A DNA stretch of 64,000 nucleotides from Marsupella aquatica (Eukaryota; Marchantiophyta), in NCBI GenBank assembly GCA_973895155.1, contig OZ316892.1, positions 3,472,001 to 3,536,000 on the forward strand, given 5' to 3'. This document shows positions 45,001 to 61,289 of the stretch, piece after piece. Numbering within the stretch: position 1 is the first letter of the stretch; each line of letters starts with the position of its first letter. The notes under the pieces were generated by a model. It made no database searches. It was given only the letters and a program-made list of their open reading frames with translations, and was not told the origin of the DNA. Position numbers and translations under genes: made by a program.

Positions 45001-48000
45001 TGCAGGAGCATGTCCTCAGCACTGTAGATGGGGACCAGGCAGTTAAGCTGTGCGAGAAGAGGGCGATGGCTACATTAGTGATTCTAAGGCAGGTTTTGGA
45101 TGGTAAGAAAGAGTTGCAGGAAGAAACTGAGAGACAGGAGAGGAAAATTCAAGAGGCGCACGTTGCATTGGCAGAGAAAAATGCAAAATTTCTTGCTCTG
45201 GAGCAGAAGCTGGAGCAGAGCAGTTACCAGTCCTCGGATATCGCTGACAAACATCAGCTGCTGATTTGCGCGCATGATATACTGCGAGAACAGCACGAGA
45301 GACTCCAAGAGGAGTTTGACAAGGCACGAGAACGGCACGAGATACTGGAAGAAGAGCTCGTGAAAGGACGGGAAGAGCAAGAGGGACTGCGACAGAAGCT
45401 CGAGAAGGAACAAGAAGAGCTTGAGGGATTGCGTAAAGAGCTGGTGACAGCACTTGAGGATTATGAGAGAATCGTGGGAGAAAGTGTACTGACCACTGAG
45501 GAACAGGAACGGATGATCAAGTTGTCGGAGAAGAAAGCGATGGTTTCTTTAATCTTAGTTGAGCATGTGATGGAAACATTGGAGGTCCTGAAAGTAACCA
45601 AATTGACTCTTGAGAACAAAATTGACGAAGAACATGTTGCGCAGTCACAGAAGGAGTCAAGGCTGCAACGTCAACTGGAAGAAAGCCAGGCGTTCCAGAA
45701 GGCTGTTTGCGATGAAAATCAATTCCTGCTGGAGAAGCAGGGGAGCCTACAGCAACAACTTGCCGTCTTGGAATTAGGCCTCAGAAATTCCGATTCCGAG
45801 GTGAGATTATTCGAGGAGATGTCAGTGACTGCGGAACAGCAGTATACTGCAGCGTACAATGAGGCGCTAAGTACTATGATGAAAGCGAATTCCCTCCTGG
45901 AGATGAAAGGCGTTGAGAGCCTGGAATTGTTCATGGCAAGTGTAAGGGATGGACTCGAGGTGTTCTGTGAGGAAGTCTCCACTGTCGAAGAAGCGGTAGC
46001 ACAGCTTGGAACTGTTGGAAGAGAGCTTGGTACTTGTCGATCTAAGGTATTAATGCTGGAAGAAGAAAATGGCAGGAATTTGTCAGCAATTGAGAGTTAT
46101 CAGACAAAGATTTCCCAACTTGTTATGGCTCTTCAGCTCAAGGAAAGAGATCTGACAGTGACACTAGAGAAGGAGACTACATGTAACAAGAATTGGGAAG
46201 CAGAGAGGGCCACATTGGTTTTTGAGAACGAGAAATCGGTACGCGATTGCCTTGAAAGTGAGAAGTTGGTGCAGAGCCTCCTTTTGGAAGTGCAAAAACT
46301 TGACTCGAGTGTAAAGGAGGCAGAGCTAAAGATTTCCGACATGGTGACAAGTGTTCAAGTGCTGACTGTTGCGAAGCAAGAGCTCGATTTAGAGAACAGT
46401 AGATTAGTACTTGCTGCACGTCAAGGTGAGACGAATTTTGGTGAGAAAGAAATGCATATAATCGCTATCCAGGGTGATCTGGCTGACATACGAGCCAGAC
46501 TTAGTGCAGCAGAGCTGCGGGAGCATTCCGCATCCGAACGAATGGAGGAGCTGACAGTAGCTACGCTGGAGTGGGAGATCGAGAGGGCTGTCGTGGAACA
46601 GGAACTGCTACGGCTGAGAGAGGAGAAGCACAAACTTCGATCACAAGTTAGTCATTTGAAGTTAGAGATGGAGAAAAGGGAGATTTCAACACTGGAGAGC
46701 TTCAGAAGAAGTCAGGAAGCCTTGGAAGTGGCGGAAGCTCGAATGACAGCAATGGATGAAGAGCTGAGAAGCTTGGAAATGTCCAAGGGCAAGCTGGAGC
46801 ATGGTATGGCATTGCTGGAGGCAGCTGCATCGGGTGACGCGTTTGCTGTGGAAGAGAAGGAGCTCGAATGCCTTGAAATGAAGAGACAACTCGGGATTGT
46901 TGTGACCCAGATTAATCAACTGCAAACTGCTATTGACTTGGCAGCTGCTCAATTTGCTCTCGAGATGAGCAACGGGGGAATGCAAGAGGGGAAATGCGCA
47001 GGTGACATACAACCGCGAGAAGAAATTCTATCCGCTGATCTGGTGTCTACACAAGGGAGCCTGACAACTGAAGTGCAGCGTCTGGAATCGAGTTTAAAGC
47101 TAACCGAGTTCCGGGTCATAGAGATGCTGAAGGGTGTTAAGGCCTTGACAGTCGCCGTTGAAGAACTGGAACTCGAGAAGAGCAGGCTGGTCCTTGCTGC
47201 TAGCCAAGCTGACATGCGCTGCACAGAGAAAGAGGAGGAACTCGTTGCTACTCAGGGAGACCTTGCTGGCCTACGATCCAAATTGGAAGAAGCGGAGCTG
47301 CACGAGAAGTTTCTATGCGGACAAATGGAGGAGCTGACTGGAGCAAAACTACAATGGGAGGTTGAGAGGGCAGACACAAAGCGTGTAATCGAGGAGATGA
47401 GTCAGGAGAAAGATAGGCTTCGATTTGATTTAAGTGATGTAAATGCGGAGGTGGAAGAACGAGAGAGAGCTATATTTGACAGTTTTAGACGGAGTCAACA
47501 GGCCTTGGAAAGAGAAGAAGGTCGATTGATAACAATGGAACAGGAGATGCGAGGGCTAGAAATGTCTCAGCAGAATCTGGAACATGATCTTGCATTGTTG
47601 GATTCAGCTGCTACCACCAGCTCCGTCGCATTGGAAGAAAAGGAGCAAAAATATCTCGAAATGCAGAGACGAGTCGAGAATGCCGAGGGCCAGATGTGTG
47701 AAATGCAAGCTTTCGCTGATTCAGTTATGGCTCAGGTTGTGCAGGAAAGGGACAATTGGGAAGCCAACAAGAGAAGAATGAAGGATGAAAATGATGCCCG
47801 TGAAACAGAGCTGCGAGAAGAGATTGCCGCTGCTGAGTTGAAATTAGTTGCAACCGAAGGAAGCTTGAAAGTCGCAGTTGAGAACGTAGAAGATCTTGGT
47901 TTGAGTGTTAGAGCGCTTGAGGATGAAATCCTTACGCTGAATGAGGATGCCAAAATATCTCTGTTGAAGGTTACAGAGCAACAGCAGCAAATGGAAACCC

Positions 48001-51000
48001 TGCGGGAAATGTCGATGGCACTTAAAGCACAGTGTACAGAAGCAGATGACAGCATTGCTGCTCTGAATCAGTTAAGAGAACAGTACCTTCTGGCAGAAGC
48101 GAGCTGGAGATCGGAACAGGAGCTTCTTACCAAGAAACTCGAGGAGTTGGAGGTCTCGGCCGGACAAACAAAAGGTGAAGCTGTCAGCAACGAAGGCTCT
48201 GGTGTTTCTAAAAATAGAGGAGAGCTGAGCCAATGCTTGACTGAGTGCATCCCAAGATCGGAAGATCAGAAACTTTTCGATGAGGCACATCAATTTAGCA
48301 GGGAAAAGCAGGAAATCCAAATGTTGAGAGCCAAGATCTCTGAGAAGGAAAGTACCATTCTTTCGGCAAAGAAAGAGATGCAGATAGCAATTGCAAATCT
48401 GAAGGAAGCAGAACTGGAGATGGACAAGGTTCATCGTGAAAACCACAGGTTGACGCAAATCCAGCTCGAGAATACGAGTCTAATCGACAGCCTTTCTTCG
48501 AAGTTGAAGACTGCCGAGGAAGAACTACTCAAGCAAAATATCGAAAATGAAGAATTTGAGACCGAGCTCCAGAAAGTAGTGGGCGTCATGTCTGATTGGG
48601 AAACAGACATGCGCGATGTGGAAATTGAATGGAGCAAAGAGAAGGAAGCCCTTGCTCAGGAGCTAACTGAAGCGCAACTTGTCGCAAACGAAAATAGGAC
48701 TGAAGCTCGTGCTTTGCTTCAGAAATTCCAGGATGGTCAGGCGACTTTGAAAGAAGCTGCAAATCGTGAAAACGACAGATTGACGCTAATCCAGCTCGAG
48801 AGTACGAGTCTAATCGACAGCCTTTCTTTGAAGTTGAAGACTACCGAGGAAGAACTACTCAAGCGAGATATCAAAATTGAAGGATGTGAGATCGAGCTCC
48901 AAAAAGTAGTGGGCGTCATGTCCGATTGGGAAACAAACATGCACGATGTGGAAATTGAATGGAGGAAAGAGAAGGAAGCCCTTGCTCAGGAGCTAACTGA
49001 AGCAAAACTTGTTGCAAACGAGAAAAGGACCGAAGCTGGTGCTTTGCTTCAAAAATTCCAGGATGGTCAGGCGACTTTGAAAGAAGCTACAGATCTTGTG
49101 GATGCACTTGTCAAAGCTAATGAGAATGCAAAGCATGATGCACTAGACTGGAAAACCGAAAAGGACAGTCTCCGGATTGTGCAAGGATGGTGGATGCCTG
49201 AGCGGGACAAGCTGGTTTCCAAGGTTGCAACACTGGAAACTGATATGCATACACAAAAACAAGACATGTGGATAATGTGTAAGGAGGAGGTGAATGGCTT
49301 GGTTGCAACGATGGATCTCCTCTTGGCTGTCGATAAGGAGCTCTCTGAACTGAAGAATCACCATCAGCAGGATTTGGATCATCTTGCTTTTGAGATGAAA
49401 GCCCTGCAGGGTGATCTGGTAGCTCGGCTCCTCGATCTGGAAGGCGATATGATGAGCAGCTTCGAGGACACCCAAACCGTTGTCTATGAACTGACATCTA
49501 AAAACCGGGCACTGAAAGACCTTGCTGATCTCGAGGTTGTGAAAGAGCAAAGCACTGCCGCGTCGCTTGAGACGATGAATAGCGAACTAAAAGCTGTGGA
49601 AAATGAGCGCGACAAATATCAAAGTGATCTTGTCGTCCTTAACGAACAGCTTGGAATGGCCCAGATTCTAGCTGAGCAGCGTGAAATAGTTGCTGCAGAG
49701 GAGGCTCGGATTTTGGAACGAACCGTGGAGGAACTTGAGAGGACTGTATCTGCGCTCGAGAGCCAAGTATGTCGAAACTATATACAGAAAACCGAGATGT
49801 TTCTATGATTTCATTTCATTGCCTTAATCCTACGAGTTGTTCATGTACTAGCGAGTCGATGTCCGACAATTCCGCTCGATATTGTGAAACGAGAGTGGGA
49901 AAGACAATGCGTGATAACTGATGGGAGTGCATTCTTAATGAGTCGTTGAAGATTGATTTTTTTTTTTTCTATGCACGTTTTTTCAATTGGCTGGCCAGGC
50001 CGCAGAACGGAGTAAAAGTCTTGCGGGACAGAAGGAAGAGGAGGCTCGGATCTTGGAACGATCAGTGGACGAACTCGAGAGGACTGTATCTGCGCTCGAG
50101 AGCCAAGTATGTGGAAACTACCTGCAAACAAGTAACCGAGATGTTTCTATTCTTTCTTTCCGTTGCTTTAGTCCTACGAGTTGTTGATGTACTAACCAGT
50201 CGATGTCCGTCAATTCAGCTCGATACTATGAAACAGGAGTCGGAAAGACAACGCGTTGCGAGGGACGCTCTTGAGAAGGAACTGAAGGCCTTGAAGCTCG
50301 AGATGGGATTGATGCAGGTAACGTTAGAAAGTCAGGAGGCTCAAACAGTGCGGGACATTCAAGGTGCAGAGACCTCGAAAACCGAGCTTTACAGGTACTT
50401 GAGTTATTCTATCGCAGCGGGCATTGTTCTCTATATCTATCCGGATTTTATTTTCCAGTGTTTTTTGTAGGAAGTTTGGTTCTGAGTTGTGTTTCTTTCG
50501 AATACCAGGACTGTAATCGAAATGAAGAATCAGCAGATTCAGGCCCGTAAAGCGGTTGAAAGTTTGCAGCAGGAATGTGCTGAGAAGGAAGTTCAGGTAT
50601 TACTTCGTATATATGTATATCTGGTGCAGACAAGTTCCTTATACAATTTTTTGAACATCCGTTTGTCGTTGCCACAAGAGTTCATACGTGCTGAAGCATC
50701 ATCCTCATCTTTGCAGTTAAGAAGCTGCAAAGCGCATATTGCAGAGTTGATGTTGGGAGCTGAAAAACAAGCGTCCGAAAATCAACAGAAGGTAGTGATT
50801 CTGATTATCACATGTTCAATTGTTGTGATGCCTGAGTACCAAAATGACTCGGAACGGATGCAATGATGTTACTGTCTTGTCTGGTGCAGCTGAAAACGCT
50901 TGAAACAATGGTGGAACATCTCAAGGTGGAAGAACGTAAAGTGAATCCTGCTGGTGGGTCAGTAAGTAAAGCGGTTGAGAAGACCACAGGCAAGGTTAAA

Positions 51001-53713
51001 GGAGCTGGTTCACCATTTAAGTGTATTGGTTCAGGTCTAGACAAACAGAGATCTTCAGAAATGGACGAAGAGCTCTCCTCTGCAAAGAAAAGGATAAAGG
51101 AGCTGGAGACTGTCGCCGCGTCTCGTCAGAAAGAGGTATGCATTTAAGTCGCTTTCGTTCGCAGGAATGACAATGTTTTCTGCCAGAAGTACTACAAACT
51201 GTCAGTTATCCTTTCCTAATTTTTTTGTTTGGGACTACGGCACAATGGCACGATGAAAGTCATCACGATTCTTTCGTGGTTTTTATCCAGGTGTTCATGC
51301 TGAACACGAAACTTGCCGAGGCAGAGAGTATGACGCATGATGTAGTCAGAGATCTTCTCGGAGTCAAAATGGACATTGCCAGCTACGCTGTAAGTTGCCA
51401 GGGTTTTATTGGCTATAACCGTGTTGTCGGATTTCTGTTCTTTTATGCTCTGTACACCGTAATTGCCTCATTGTGAAGTTTGAGGATTGTAATGAGTATG
51501 TCCTTCTCAACTATTTCATCTTGGGACAGACTGTACTTGTTTTCTTGGTCAAGGTTTGTCCGTCTGACAGTCCCGGGTTGGCTTTTGGGGGCCCTCGATT
51601 TCATTCATAGCTAGAATTCCCTCTAATGCCCTCTGCATTTGTCAACCTTGGCAGACACTGCTAAACCAGCAGCAAGTTCAACAGATAACTGAGAAGGCCA
51701 GGCGTCGCACAATGGATGCTCAGCAGAAGGTCTGCAGAGGGGCACTCCACAACTTTCGAGTTTCAGTTTTTTGTTGCTGAGCGGAGTTTTCCCCCGCGTG
51801 TGAAACTTATCTGGTGTTATGACCTGTCTGCAGGAAGACGAGCTGGATACACTGAGAGATAGATTAAATGAATTTATTGAAGAGCGAGAGAGGTACGGTT
51901 GTTCTTCTAAATCTAGCAGGCTCATAGTATGCTTTTTGAACTCGTTTGAATAAATTTCTCATATTCGTTGAATACCACCCAGTAAGGAGTTCATCGAGGG
52001 ATTATGGATCTTACTATGCCGACCACTTTCTCTCAGCATCCCACTTGCATCTCCTTATTCTTTCAGAGGCTTGAGTACATCACCCTTACAAGTTCGCACA
52101 TAACAAAGCTGAAAATGTCATTATGCAATGATAGTTGAGATTGCTCGATTTTAGAGGTTAAAATGATCCTATATTTCAGATTTTCCTGAGTTCGTTGGTT
52201 TGGACACTCTACTGAAAAGGTTTGAAAATGTTCCGGCATGGTTTGTTCATTTCGTTGCAGCTGGCTAGAAGAGATAAATCGCAGACAGGCCGAGGCTGTT
52301 GCTGCTCGGGTCTCGGTTGAGAAACTTCGTTTGAGGGACGAGACCCTCACCGCAGAGAATGACAGATTTCGGGTAAGTCGTACAGAAATATGGAAATAGC
52401 ATGTGCTGGGAAAGGATGACTTCTGATGACCCCGACAATTTTGAGTAAGGAAATATCATATGCTGGGGTAGGATGACTTCTGATGACCCCGGCAATTGTG
52501 CTTGTGTGGTCGGGAATACAGGAGGACAATCACGCTCTACGGAAGAAAGTCGCAGATCTTGATGACGAGATAAAAAAGCTCTCTGGGCAGCAAAACTTGC
52601 AGCAGCGAATTCATCATCATGCCAAGATAAAGGTTGATCCAGATTTCTGTATAATTTGGCACTTCTGCAAATGCTTTACGCCAATGTTTCTGTGAGTGTT
52701 TCCCGCAGCAACAACTGCTCACATTTACGAGATGTTCTGTTGTCTACAGGAGGAGAACAACTCTATCAGAGTTCAAAATGAGGATCTCAGTGGTAAACTT
52801 CGGCGGATGGAGATATTGTTTACTCGTGTAAATGATGAGCTTGCACGGTATCGGACTGCTGATGGGAAGAGTCCATTCCTGAATTTTGACGAAGAAGCCA
52901 GAGTGCAAAAAAAGCTTCAGGTGTCAATCCAGTGGACAAGTCCACTTAATCCCCCATCCTCTCAGCTCCTTACTTGAAATTAATTCCTCTCAGTCGAATT
53001 GTTGCGCTTTACAGTTCTTAACGTTTGTTTCGAGATTGGAATGCCCTCTCTGCACAACTGTCTTTGCTCAACCGAGTTTCGTGGAACATGACAGGAAACA
53101 GAAGAAAATAGGTTACAGCTGGCGGAAACCTTAATTGGGTTGTGTACAGGGATTATGCAGGTATGCTTATGAGATTTTTTGTTGTGCTATTGTTCCGCCT
53201 CGCTAGGTCATGGCCTAAGTTGTGTTCTGAGAGTCCGTTAGAGCCTTGAAACCGAAAGACGATCAGTAGACGATCATCTTTGGAACGAGTGGGATTGAGT
53301 CTTGACATTTTGTCAAATCTACATTGGTGAGAGCAGGCTGCTGGCATTCAAAGGGCGTCCAGAGATCTTGATCCATCTGCAGCGATGATGGCTCTCCACC
53401 AGCTCCAAGATCGGCTGGAATCTTTGGAGAGAGAACTTTCCGACTGTAAACTGAAGGTACACGATATGTTCCCTGGATTGATCCTTCTTGTAATTTCGAT
53501 TCTCTCGGCTCTTTTGCAAGGTCTGCCATCCAGCAGGGTGATTGATTTCATGAGACTCACATGGTGTATTTACGTGATCAGGCACGAATTGCAGTTGAGA
53601 AGCGACGGCTTTCTGATCTGCGGGACTTTCATACCCCAGTGAAGGCAATTTGTACCAATACCAACTTTACAGCTAACCAGCAGTTACCCAGTCCAGATTC
53701 CTCATCACGATAG
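33076..53713 (+). CDS. KIN12: Giant kinesin-12 (phragmoplast-orienting kinesin class), 37 exons, ~4,610 aa
   Basis: Exons (all joins in phase): 33076-33984, 34454-34609, 34708-34791, 35075-35194, 35302-35415, 35609-35701, 36027-36116, 36338-36408, 36520-36594, 36838-36925, 37072-37130, 37321-37384, 37508-37573, 37725-37913, 38018-38125, 38502-38737, 38859-38928, 39296-39361, 39523-39585, 39776-39855, 40064-40208, 40310-40411, 40620-49766, 49999-50106, 50219-50394, 50509-50596, 50717-50791, 50890-51135, 51291-51389, 51655-51729, 51834-51892, 52261-52372, 52522-52632, 52750-52920, 53095-53160, 53337-53456, 53582-53713. Residues 1-303 are a Ser/Gly-rich N-terminus. The motor (about 304-640) has GQTGSGKT, NxxSSRSH (NRESSRSH), LVDLAGSE and [11 protein letters not shown]. 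Neck: [10 protein letters not shown]. Kinesin-12 signatures include [48 protein letters not shown] and [19 protein letters not shown]. The rest is coiled coil. Plant POK kinesins mark the division plane and act in phragmoplast guidance. Arabidopsis POK1/POK2 are roughly 2,000-2,800 residues, so this one is far longer. No stop or frameshift was found. Exon 17/18 and exon 27 boundaries are least certain. Confidence 0.92.
33577..33670 (+). repeat. 48-bp coding duplication in the kinesin N-terminus
   Basis: Two copies (33577 and 33625) encode [16 protein letters not shown] and [16 protein letters not shown]. They lie in the disordered Ser/Gly/Pro-rich head before the motor. Confidence 0.85.
40845..42245 (+). 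repeat. Six 234-bp tandem units (78 aa coiled coil) in the kinesin rod
   Basis: Units start at 40845, 41079, 41313, 41547, 41781 and about 42015; the fifth lacks one codon. Each encodes DSMEE(L/V)L-x-x-ERQQRL then I-A-(D/E)-LSSELSTT and [19 protein letters not shown], ending with [14 protein letters not shown]. Within each 78-residue unit the motif ERQQRL-x-AE(Q/K)(R/K) occurs twice, so the unit is itself an older internal doubling. The central units differ by few bases, indicating recent expansion or gene conversion. The heptad-like Leu spacing fits continuous coiled coil. Confidence 0.92.
43675..44823 (+). repeat. Segmental duplication in the kinesin rod, 834 bp apart
   Basis: About 43675-43990 and 44509-44823 are near-identical, both encoding [25 protein letters not shown] and [20 protein letters not shown], then the [10 protein letters not shown] segment. 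Between them lie two diverged units of ~97 residues (VKELQT-x-[12 protein letters not shown]-x-AL, HHVLE). The copy spacing equals several units, so a block of units was copied together. Confidence 0.85.
46270..47710 (+). repeat. Older ~250-residue duplication in the kinesin rod
   Basis: 46270-46950 and 47060-47710 encode diverged but collinear sequences. Paired landmarks: [20 protein letters not shown] with [29 protein letters not shown] with [21 protein letters not shown] with [11 protein letters not shown], and [13 protein letters not shown] with [13 protein letters not shown]. Divergence is much greater than in the 234-bp units. Confidence 0.8.
48438..49097 (+). repeat. Two 330-bp tandem units (110 aa) in the kinesin rod
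   Basis: Starts at about 48438 and 48768. Shared segments: SLIDSLS-x-KLKT-x-EEELL, [19 protein letters not shown][13 protein letters not shown], [16 protein letters not shown]. Divergence is intermediate between the 234-bp array and the older duplication. Confidence 0.88.
49680..50255 (+). repeat. Tandem exon-intron duplication with a fossil exon at 49875-49911
   Basis: The end of the 9.1-kb exon ([20 protein letters not shown]...), its donor and intron are repeated as the next exon ([20 protein letters not shown]...), donor GTATGTG and intron. Downstream of copy 2 the intron ends TCAATTCAG and the exon begins CTCGATACTATGAAACAGGA (50219). In copy 1 the matching place reads ACAATTCCG then CTCGATATTGTGAAACGAGA (49875): the acceptor AG has become CG. 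That exon copy is therefore probably skipped and decaying inside the intron. Confidence 0.85.
52392..52500 (+). repeat. 57-bp tandem duplication inside a kinesin intron
   Basis: GGAAATAGCATGTGCTGGGA and the following GGATGACTTCTGATGACCCC recur with few changes at 52449. Both copies lie in the 149-base intron 52373-52521, so about two thirds of this intron is the duplication. Confidence 0.8.
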
Positions 53714-55961
53714 ATATATTTCTTGCGTGTAAAGAAGCGCAAGAAACTCTTGGTTGGTACTCAGTTTGACAATTGCACATTGGAAAGTTTCCATAACCTG
53801 TACACTATCTAGGGAAGTCATTGGTATAGTAATGGAATGTAGTCTTTGTCAAGTCTTCGAGACAGAGAACCTTTGTACAATATTCTTTTGTACATTGTTC
53901 ATATTTAATATATTGAAGAATGGGTGGCTTCGTTCAGGTCGTCCTTTAAAAGATCCAAACATCATCAATCATAGACGTCCTTCTAAACTCGTTAATATCT
54001 TCTGTTCTGCGAGGATAGAACTAGTCATGTCTTGTTCTGAGAGGATGCCGATGTTTTCAGGAATGAATGTTATGCATTTACCACATAATCTGAACGATTT
54101 CCATTAGTGTTTCTGCTCACTTCGGTTTGGCTGCTTCAGCTATGCGCACCATTAAGGTCTGTCATCGTGCGAACACCTACAGGAAGCGATTTCACTAAAA
54201 GAAGGAATAAAACTTGCTAGCTACGGTCTGAGCACTCTCAGCGTTTACGGCCCATGCACCATCCCAGAGTCCCAAACTGTAAAGAATGACACATCTAAAT
54301 CTGGTACGAATGAGAGGATGGTAAGACTGTTTATGTAATCTACTCCATTGATTTCGGACCATATATTCGCACTATATTCCAAGACAGCCATTAGATTCTG
54401 GAAAAGAGGCTCTTTGCCAAAAGTGGCTGAGGCTTCTGGCAAATTTTTGCCATTAACAAAACGTACACAAAATGAAGGTCCCTCCCGGTGTATTTTTTTG
54501 TGTTTAGCCCGTATGGTCAATGTCTCCATCTCTTAGGGAGTACATGGTCGTTTGGTTGACTTTCAGATATAGCTAGATTTACGGACCTCCATTAGATTCT
54601 GGCAACTAGGGTCCAAACTAGGGTCCATGATTTGATGGTAAAGTGGCAAATGGTATACAAATAATCTTGCAAGATTTTGCCAAAGATGGGAAAACACTTT
54701 TGGAGGGCGGCGTGAATATATTTTATCAATTTTTCCTGACTTACATGCTGACCATCAGATTTAAGGACCACCGTTAGATTCTGGCGAATGGGATCTATGA
54801 TTTGATGGGAAAGTGACAAATGGTATACAAAGAATCTAGCAAGTTTTTGGGGAGTTGTGATTTGGCAAAACTTTGCACCAAAAAAATACTCTAGTTAAAA
54901 TTCCATGAAGTCCCTCACGCCATGATCAAGGTCAGCGAACAGCCTTTCGAGGGTCGAAATCGACGGTCAGAATGTTGATATCATCCGTAGGGGGGCAATC
55001 TCGATCGTCGATCATCAGTGATCGCGTGAAGTAGAGGTAAACAGAAAACCTCCAATCTCGGCACTTTGAATTCAGCACGTTAGGAATCGTTAGGAATCTT
55101 GATGGGGGTCTTAGACAGGGGAACGAACGATTCGCAATGGGAAAGGAACCAAAAAGAGAGCATCTCCGAACCGGACGATGGTGGGCGATGGATGGCGATG
55201 GTTCCCACCAGGCGAGGATTTCACGGTGTCTGCTCCTTCGTCTTTGTCATCTGGGCGAGATCCATGAGGAAAGAGATGCGTGATCGACTGGGTTTCTCTG
55301 TGCAATTGAATTGCAGGGAGGAGATACAGGATTGGAAACTGAATGACTAAATGAGCTTAGACATGAATGAGCAGCAGAATTGAGGATCAATTTGTTTCTT
55401 CCGTCCACGGACTGAGGGATAACAAAGGTGAGACAGGTACAGCAGTGGCTGAGCTTGGAATGCTTGCTGGTTGGGAAATTCTCGTCTGGTGCAATGGCGA
55501 TTGCTGGAAGGTAAGCAGTGGGTAGCGTTTTGTTTGATCTTGCATGGGCGGATTCAGAGTGGAGCAGAATGATTGAGAGTTTTGTTGTTCATGAAGAGAA
55601 TTGAGTGATTCAAAGGATTCAAAGGATTCAAAGGGCGGTGCGGCAGTTCCTTTGTTTTGTGTCGACCGGGGGTGAAGAGAATTTTGCTAGTGGAGTGAAA
55701 TCAGTGTCTGGTGGTGGAGCCAGAGCCATCATTTTGATTGAAGAGAGAGTAATTGGCACTGCAGTCTGCAGGTGGAGTGTGATGCATGTCTAGTATGGTC
55801 ATCGTCCTAAACATTTGACAATTCTCTTGGAAGGGGGCAGACAGGATGACATTTGAGTTGGAAAGGAGATCGAAGAAAGTATCAATTGGGAATAGCAAAT
55901 TACCCGAACAGGGAAGGTCGTGCTGGAAGTACATCTGAGGATCGGTGAGGAAAAGAATCAA
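53714..55961. other. Intergenic between kinesin and ALDH3; repeats, no supported gene
   Basis: The first ~400 bases are probably kinesin 3' UTR. 54380-54880 holds tandem copies of the TTAGATTCTGG family (next entry). GATTCAAAG is repeated three times at 55607-55633. The last several hundred bases should contain the ALDH3 promoter and leader. Short open frames on either strand show no family. Confidence 0.45.
54380..54880 (+). repeat. Tandem ~185-200-bp copies of the dispersed TTAGATTCTGG family
   Basis: TTAGATTCTGG landmarks at 54391, 54592 and 54774. The last two copies share GATTTGATGG(T/G)AAAGTG, CAAATGGTATACAAA and ATCTxGCAAG. Similar sequence lies inverted at 29.6 and 31.6 kb. There is no coding frame; a non-autonomous element or small satellite is likely. 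Confidence 0.65.

Positions 55962-61289
<5,328 letters not shown>

Noticed and set aside
43600-45100. Repeats of the kinesin rod as a CRISPR-like or satellite array
   Set aside because: The repeats are in frame within one long open coding exon and encode coiled coil; no spacer structure.
40677-49550. Many minus-strand frames of 60-135 codons across the kinesin rod
   Set aside because: Shadows of the biased codon use of a Glu/Leu/Gln-rich coiled coil; recurring only because the rod repeats.
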